This document shows positions 5,458 to 5,536 of a stretch of DNA of 5,536 nt, piece after piece; the first letter of the stretch is position 1; every line of letters begins with the position of its first letter. Origin of the DNA: an uncultured Oscillospiraceae bacterium (GTDB lineage: Bacteria > Bacillota > Clostridia > Oscillospirales > Acutalibacteraceae); the NCBI GenBank assembly GCA_900552985.1, contig USBP01000121.1:1-5536 (forward strand). The letters are read 5' to 3'. Both the position numbers and the translations under genes were made by a program. The notes under the pieces are model-generated. The model did not search any database, had not been told where the DNA came from, and worked only from the letters and a program-made list of their open reading frames with translations.

Positions 5458-5536
5458 ATGGAAAAATACTATCTGGAGCAGACCTCCGCTGTGTTCTCAG
5501 CAGTGGAAAGCACGCCGCAGGGCCTCAGCGGCGGGG
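5458..5536 (+). CDS. Cation-translocating P-type ATPase (Ca2+/Mn2+ type), N-terminal fragment
   Basis: The first 26 codons only; the gene leaves the window. The start MEKYYLEQTSAVFSAVES and following TPQGLSGG match the opening of the cation ATPase N-terminal domain, in which a tyrosine-rich beginning leads to a ...GLs... segment before the RLxxYGxN motif. The ATG has an AGAAGG ribosome site about 10 bases upstream. The short fragment alone would be weak evidence, but a manganese-type riboswitch directly in front agrees with an exporter ATPase of the PMCA/PacL-like group. Expected role: ATP-driven removal of Mn2+ or Ca2+ from the cytoplasm. The phosphorylation and transport motifs lie outside the window. 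Confidence 0.75.
   Translation, partial: MEKYYLEQTSAVFSAVESTPQGLSGG

Overview
The window looks like a chromosomal segment from a moderately GC-rich member of the Firmicutes, probably class Clostridia. That is inferred from several signals. Promoters are sigma-A type in AT-rich gaps, and Shine-Dalgarno sites are of the AGGAGG type. Two proteins carry Gram-positive style lipoboxes. An ApbE, NusG-II and Gx-transporter gene set is present, and a yybP-ykoY (manganese) riboswitch precedes a P-type ATPase. Nothing indicates a phage, transposon or CRISPR array.

Left part (1-2033, minus strand): a three-gene operon read right to left from a promoter at 2005-2033. It encodes an ApbE-type FAD:protein FMN transferase (TTG start at 1974), a small membrane-anchored NusG domain II protein, and a Gx/HepT-component-I-like membrane protein cut by the window edge. 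The set resembles the fmnB, eetA and eetB part of Gram-positive flavin-based extracellular electron transfer loci. The likely theme is extracytoplasmic flavinylation and membrane redox chemistry.

Middle (2034-3600, plus strand): a divergently transcribed iron-containing alcohol dehydrogenase with all metal ligands intact. It is preceded by about 210 nt of strongly self-complementary, unassigned leader or ncRNA sequence and followed by a perfect 15-bp terminator hairpin.

Right (3689-5057, minus strand): two tandem, diverged paralogous lipoproteins with PsbP/DUF1795-like character, read from a near-consensus extended -10 promoter at 5029-5057.

Far right (5195-5536, plus strand): a near-consensus promoter, then a yybP-ykoY type riboswitch whose P1 3' strand is also the 5' strand of a terminator (an ON-switch layout), then the first 26 codons of a cation-translocating P-type ATPase. 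This is best read as metal-responsive control of a manganese/calcium exporter.

The least explained element is the structured RNA region in front of the alcohol dehydrogenase. I could not match it to a known riboswitch family by eye.
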